Assembly (NCBI GenBank): GCA_021292105.1
Contig: CM037871.1
Span: forward strand, 34,240,997-34,304,996
Source: Anadara kagoshimensis
Lineage: Eukaryota > Mollusca > Bivalvia > Arcoida > Arcidae
Direction of reading: 5' to 3'
DNA: 64,000 nt
Part shown: positions 59,305 to 64,000 of the stretch, piece by piece
How the letters are laid out: each line of letters opens with the position of its first letter
How positions within the stretch are numbered: the stretch's first letter is position 1
Made by a program: the position numbers and the translations under genes
Notes under the pieces: model-generated
Told to the model about the DNA's origin: nothing
The model's database searches: none
Seen by the model: only the letters and a program-made list of their open reading frames with translations

Positions 59305-59835
59305 AGGACAAGGACAACGAACAAATGTCACGTCTTCACGAAGGTCTGAAAAACTTCAGTCGTCTCGAAGTAATTTTGAAGACCTTGGTAAGACCAGTAC
59401 TGCTTTATGGACGTTGAATGTGGAAAATAACAAAGAAAGATGAACATAGACACCTTCCAATTAAAATGCCTTAGAAGGATATTAAGAATAAGATGGCAAC
59501 AGAAAGTCACAAATGGAGGAAAAATATTGGAAACAGCTAGACTGAACAACATAAGCTGTGAGATTAGAAGAAGAAAATGGAACTGGCTAGGGCACATACT
59601 GAGGAAAGAGGGAACAAATGACTGCAAGACAGCACTAGGGTGGTAACCAGAGGGGAAAAAAGGGGCGAGACCTAAGTCCACATGGAGGAGAACAACGGAA
59701 AAGGAAAGAAACGCCACCGGATGGACAAAATGGAACACAGCAAAATAGCAGCGAATGGCAGTCAAAAATGGAAAGAATAGCATTATGGCCTTATGTGCCT
59801 TCTGAGAGCATTAAGGATTAAGGTAAGGTTAAGGT
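59305..59835 (+). mobile_element. Non-LTR retrotransposon 3' fragment (RTE-like ORF2 tail), decayed
   Basis: Plus-strand frames give LVRPVLLYGR (RT thumb motif), then after a stop/frameshift FQLKCLRRILRIRWQQKVTN and RRKWNWLGHILRK. These are the standard C-terminal motifs of animal non-LTR ORF2 proteins, often annotated as craniofacial development protein 2-like or endonuclease-reverse transcriptase. It ends with the simple tail 'aaggattaaggtaaggttaa'. In-frame stops (for example after LLYGR) make it dead. It belongs to a different family from the fragment at 4144. Confidence 0.82.
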
Positions 59836-60039
59836 AAGGAAGTATTTTTAATACTTTATTTCATAACAAGTAATAATAAGCGTGTAACACATATATCTAT
59901 TTAAAACGTTTTCGGTTTAAGGTTTATGATGGGGTTTTACCTTATTCTTACGTGAACTCTTGCTTTATTTACCCAGTTGAAAGTGTATTGTATTCCATGC
60001 ATCAAACATAAGTATAATGGTGACATTTTGAATAAATGG

Positions 60040-60590
60040 TTAGTAAGCACCCAACCTCAGTTCCCTGATAAAAGTTCACGCGTTTTACTAAATTTTAAAT
60101 TTGCAGTTTGAATTGTGATTTGAAGAAGGACTGGTATGTTTGTGTTTGACTATTGGGATTGTGATTTGAACATGGGCCGATATGTTTTTGATTGACTTTT
60201 TGGATTTTGATTTGAACATGGCTTGATACAATGTATGTTTGAGTTTGACTTTTTGAGATTGTAATTTGAACATAGACCGGAGTGCTTGAACTTGACTTTT
60301 GGGATTGTAATTTTAAAATGTACCTTAATGTTAACGCTTGTGTTTGACGGGCATGCTTGTAGTTGACTTTGAGAATGTAATTTGAACATGAACCAGTGTA
60401 TTTGTGTCTGACCGTCGAGATTGTGATTTGAATATGGACCAGCGTGTTTATTTGTGGTGGACTTTGGGATTGTGATTTGAAAATAAACCGGTATGTCTGT
60501 GCTTGACTTTGGATTTTGATTTGAAAATGGACCTGTAGTTTTACGTTCGACTTTTGATATTTTGATTTGAACATGGACGGCAATGTATAA
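60040..60590 (+). repeat. R1 copy whose tail has expanded into a tandem array
   Basis: It opens with a diverged R1 core ('cccaacctcagttccctgat', 'aaaagttcacgcg'). The tail phrase 'ggattgtgatttgaacatgg' plus 'accggtatgtttgtgtttga' is then repeated about 10 times at roughly 37-70 bp spacing (60113, 60157, 60203, 60264, 60301, 60371, 60417, 60466, 60510, 60558). Minus-strand frames of 168 and 162 residues are translations of the array. Confidence 0.85.
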
Positions 60591-60599
60591 TGTTTCAGC

Positions 60600-61160
60600 A
60601 ATGTAATGCAGACACGCTCTAAAAAGCAATTGGTGCAATTGTTTTAAATAATTGATTATAATGTGTCATTTATCATTTTTATACTTAAATGACACCAGAA
60701 TCGGATCGGATCAATCGATCATGACAAAGACAGAACTGCAAAACCTACTAATATGGTACCATGAAGTGGATAATCACACAACACATTTTATCTCCGTTAT
60801 TAGAGAAACCAACACCGTAAACCATTGATATTTCACTATTTTAAATGTTTTTATCATTGTTTGGAACCTTTAATAATAAATTTCATTGGAAATCGAATTA
60901 GCATACTGGAGTGTTGTTTTAACTTAATTAATACAAGACTCTTGATAATATATTGATAAGGACTAGTTTTTGACTTTGTTACAGCAGCCACGGATGACTC
61001 ACAACAGAAGTGTTTTGATATGCATTTACACATTACCACAAGGCAATATTTGTCTTTCATGTTTCGAATTTCATATTTACTCCGGGTAAATAAGTTCTAG
61101 ATTGTTGTTTGAACTTGAAACAATAATGATCGACTTTTAAACCCAATCATTACAACATTG
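60600..61160. other. No gene recognised
   Basis: AT-rich; a 68-residue frame at 60854-61060 has no features. An SK S1 exon was looked for here and not found. Confidence 0.4.
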
Positions 61161-61164
61161 TTGA

Positions 61165-61345
61165 TCAATATGATGTCTGTGTATCCATGTCCCTTTCATT
61201 TTCATTCTCACACGCGGTCGGTGAAGGTAGCTAGACAGGATGTCGTTATACCCTTTCGGCATCCAGTCTCATTTCCCAGGTGGAAATTCGGATTTTAACT
61301 TAAATTACCCGTTTTCAAAGTGTTTATAGTGATATAAACATGGGT
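61165..61345 (+). repeat. R1 dispersed repeat, diverged
   Basis: 'gatgtctgtgtatccatgtc', 'gtgaaggtagctagacagga', 'atttcccaggtggaaattcg', 'cccgttttcaaagtg'. Confidence 0.75.
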
Positions 61346-62044
61346 AGGTATGTCTCCGGTTTTGGAACTTCGCAATGCTTGACCAAAATCCAGTTGCAAG
61401 AAAATAAGTCATGTGAACCGCAGCGCAATGTCTATTTAAATTCTTCATTTCTTCAAAATTAATATTAACATATGTATAAGGATTAGGCACGTCAAAATTT
61501 TTAGCAACTGAATAATGTTTCTGGATAAAAATAACCACAGTGCCGAAATGTCACGGATTGGGTGAATCAACAAAGGCAAGATTTTCTCTTGTGTTTCACA
61601 AGTTATTAATTTATATTTTTTATATTACGTTTCAAAAGCGATTTAAAAACTGGTACAATTAAGCAAAAGCACTTAAAGGTTATTCTTGTACAATATTGAA
61701 CATCGATTTTGACCAGACACTTACCTGAAAAGTCAGTCTCTATATAGTAATACAATGTGGGTGTCTGTGTTTGTATGAGGCTTCTCGGATAACATACAAA
61801 GTCATATTAAAACAATATTTTCCTGAGCTATTTTGATTAACTTGCGTCATTCGTTTTCAACATTTATATCGAATTTTTCCCCTTAATTTCAAATGTCTAT
61901 TATTTTACAGTTATTATAATATTTTGTTGTAAAAATAAAATTTCAAACATCAAACAGATGAAGTGGTCTGAAATTCAATATTTAATGAAATAAAGCCTGT
62001 TAATGATCCACAGTTTCTAGATATATTGGATGCATGTGGACACC

Positions 62045-62082
62045 GGGGGGGGGGGGGGGGGGGGAGAGAGAGAGGGGGGGGG
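62045..62082 (+). repeat. Poly-G/(GA)n tract
   Basis: 20 G, a short GA run, then 9 G. Confidence 0.95.
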
Positions 62083-62084
62083 CA

Positions 62085-62875
62085 AAGTACTAGTGTTTGA
62101 AAATGTAAAAAGCCCTTCTTCTTTTTGGAAACAGAGAAATGCTGCTTTATGGAGTTTAACGTTACATGTGTCATGTGGGCTAATGTGCAAACCGTTTGTT
62201 GCAATGATATTTTAATATTTAAAAATATACACGATGTAATACCCATTCATCACTAAATAGGTATATACCAGCTCTTACCGAATTGTAATTCAAAGCCGGT
62301 GTTAGATCTCAATTTAATTTTTGTTAACACTGTCATTTCGTCGATGCTTTTGTCTTACTATGCATATCAGTAGATCGCAAGGAACCTAACACATATACAT
62401 ACATGTACATTTACTGTATAATAGAACAAAGTGTGTACTTTTATTCGTGTCACGATATATCTATGTCACAAAACGTATACAAATTGTTATAGTCTTAAAA
62501 AAAACCACAAAAAAAAAAACCGTTTAATTTTATCATGACAAAAGTATTACAGGAACTACAATATTTTAAGTCAAAATTACACAATTTTTATTGATTTTCC
62601 GTTACAAAATCAAATTAAAACTCTATTTGTTAGATTTTTTTTTTCAAAATTAAAACAGTTTATAGTACGTTTAATAAACCGTGACAATATATACGAGTAT
62701 ATTTTAATCTCTTTGGACTTTAACACTGATATTAATTTTACAATGTGTATAATATTATCTTTTTTTATCAAATTTTAAATCAGCACTTTAAAGCGTAATA
62801 TAGCATTCTTTATTAAGTTGCGGGTGTGTTCTAATCAAAGTATTTGATCGATTGTTTCATTACATACTCTGTCGA
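62085..62875. other. No gene recognised
   Basis: Very AT-rich with long A and T runs; nothing recognised. Confidence 0.4.
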
Positions 62876-62878
62876 ACA

Positions 62879-62911
62879 TACAGTACAGACCTGTCGAAAG
62901 TTTAATACTAA
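62879..62911 (+). repeat. Solo FB left terminus
   Basis: TACAGTACAGACCTGTCGAA followed by 'agtttaatactaa', 76 nt ahead of a complete FB left end. Confidence 0.8.
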
Positions 62912-62954
62912 AAGCGAATCGGTGCCAAATCGATGGCTCATCTCAACCCGTAGT

Positions 62955-63156
62955 TACAGTACAGACCTGTCGAAAGTTTAACACTTAGCTAACGAATAAG
63001 TGCTGAATCGGCAGCCCATATCGGCCCCTCGTTAGCTATTATCTCGAAAACTGCTATAAATCTCTCGGCGGCGGCTTTTTCTGTTACTAGCTATCCATAT
63101 CTCGGCAACTCCTGTTAGTTAGCTGAATGTTAAACTTTCGACAGGCCTGTACTGTA
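62955..63156 (+). mobile_element. FB foldback element 4, 202 bp
   Basis: Left end TACAGTACAGACCTGTCGAA + 'agtttaacac' (62955-62984) is inverted at 63129-63156 ('gttaaactttcgacaggcct' + 'gtactgta'). Inside are a 10-bp perfect inverted pair (tagctaacga / tcgttagcta) and the reversed core 'ctagctatccatatctcggc'. Non-coding. Confidence 0.85.
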
Positions 63157-63780
63157 GCTATATTTCGGGATATTGCTCTATACTTCCACACAGGTTTTCA
63201 GCCATAAGCTATCCACATCGTAGCCAGCCGAGCTTCGACATCTATTTGTTAGATCATAGATCAGTTTTAAACACAGGCCTGTACTGTAGCTATATTTCGG
63301 GATGTTGCTCTATACTTCCACACAGGTTTTCAGCCATAAGCTATCCACATCGTAGCCAGCCGAGCTTCGTCAGCTATTTGTTAAGATCATAGATCAGTTT
63401 TAAACACAGGTTTGTACTGTAGCTATATTTCGGGATGTTGCTCTATACTTCCACACAGGTTTTCAGCCATAAGCTATCCACATCGTAGCTTCGACATCTA
63501 TTTGTTAGATCATAGATCAGTTTTAAACTTTCGACAGGCCTGCACTGTAGCTATAGCTCTATACTTCCACACAGGTTTTCAGCCATAAGCTATCCACATC
63601 GTAGCTTCGACATCTATTTGTTAGATCATAGATCAGTTTTAAACTTTCGACAGGCCTGCACTGTAGCTATAGCTCTATACTTCCACACAGGTTTTCAGCC
63701 ATAAGCTATCCACATCGTAGCTTCGTCAGCTATTTGTTAGATCATAGATCAGTTTTAAACATTCGACAGGCCTGTACTGT
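63130..63780 (+). repeat. FB-derived tandem array, 5 units (132, 133, 128, 116, 116 bp)
   Basis: The FB right terminus '(tt)cgacaggcctgtactgta' recurs with its 'cct' at 63146, 63278, 63411, 63539, 63655 and 63771. The unit body reads 'ttccacacaggttttcagcc' 'ataagctatccacatcgtag', 'ttgttagatcatagatcagt'. It is a reiteration of one half of an FB element, with the reversed FB core inside. Successive units shorten by loss of 'ccagccgag' and of 'tatttcgggatgttg'. Confidence 0.92.
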
Positions 63781-63784
63781 TTAA

Positions 63785-64000
63785 CCACGATTAAATATGA
63801 TGGCTCCAGTTTCAAAATATTCTTTAACTTAGGGTTTCCTTAACCTAGATCTGACAACTTTTAGCAGTATTTTATATTTCTTCAATTAAGAAGTTTCCAT
63901 AGAATGAGAATATAGATGTAATAAGACGAGCGGGTTCCTAAGGACGAAGAGGATAAGTAGGTAGGTTATTTAAATGATCGTGGAACTAGAGCCTGTTGTG
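63785..64000. other. No gene recognised at window end
   Basis: Unique-looking AT-rich sequence without features. Confidence 0.4.

Noticed and set aside
59328..59783. 151-residue minus-strand frame
   Set aside because: Antisense shadow of the non-LTR retrotransposon fragment, whose motifs are on the plus strand.
60095..60638. Two overlapping minus-strand frames of 168 and 162 residues
   Set aside because: Both are translations of the R1-tail tandem array; no start context or domain.
61735..61760. Minus-strand IETDFS followed by CAG|GTAAGT, resembling the VIETELS end of SK S1 with a donor
   Set aside because: The residues upstream in that frame are polar and proline-rich (QTQTPTLYYY), not the hydrophobic S1 helix. 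The sequence looks like part of a dispersed repeat, so I did not call it the S1 exon.

Overview
The window looks like AT-rich nuclear DNA from a mollusc, most likely a bivalve. It has long introns, GT-AG splice junctions, many microsatellites and minisatellites, non-LTR retrotransposon tails, a tRNA-derived SINE resembling molluscan V-SINEs, and a 2-kb element of the tandem-repeat/ACGC-microsatellite kind (pearl-like or Helitron-like) typical of bivalve genomes. I cannot name the species. The host category is inference from repeat content and protein similarity; no search was run.

One host gene is supported: the 3' part of a small-conductance Ca2+-activated K+ channel gene (SK/KCNN), read on the minus strand. 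Eight coding exons are recovered from 55539 down to the stop at 16237. They join in phase at every junction (96+419+139+111+128+70+102+225 = 1290 nt, 429 codons plus stop). They carry S2, S3 to S5 with the S4-S5 linker, the selectivity filter, S6, the calmodulin-binding domain, a C-terminal coiled coil and a short basic/Ser-rich tail. Exons encoding the N-terminus and S1 were not found; they should lie above 55540, probably beyond 64000. Introns range from about 0.4 kb to 20 kb and hold most of the repeats.

Layout by region: 1-16 kb is the 3' flank. It contains a 1.5-kb tandem segmental duplication, a 5'-truncated non-LTR retrotransposon (about 4140-5632), the 145-bp-repeat element (5688-7735), a long poly-G tract and several copies of a dispersed repeat I call R1. 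16.2-20.1 kb holds five C-terminal exons. 26.1 kb is the S6 exon, 28.8 kb the pore exon and 35.0-35.5 kb the S3-S5 exon. Between the pore and S3-S5 exons lie a SINE with a perfect target-site duplication and a long inverted repeat. The 20-kb intron at 35.5-55.4 kb is packed with minisatellites and with a foldback/terminal-inverted-repeat family called FB here. 55.4 kb is the S2 exon. 55.5-64 kb holds microsatellites, a hairpin MITE, a second non-LTR tail, an R1-derived satellite and an FB-derived tandem array that runs almost to the window end.

Most apparent open reading frames are repeat-derived or chance frames in AT-rich DNA and are not annotated as genes.
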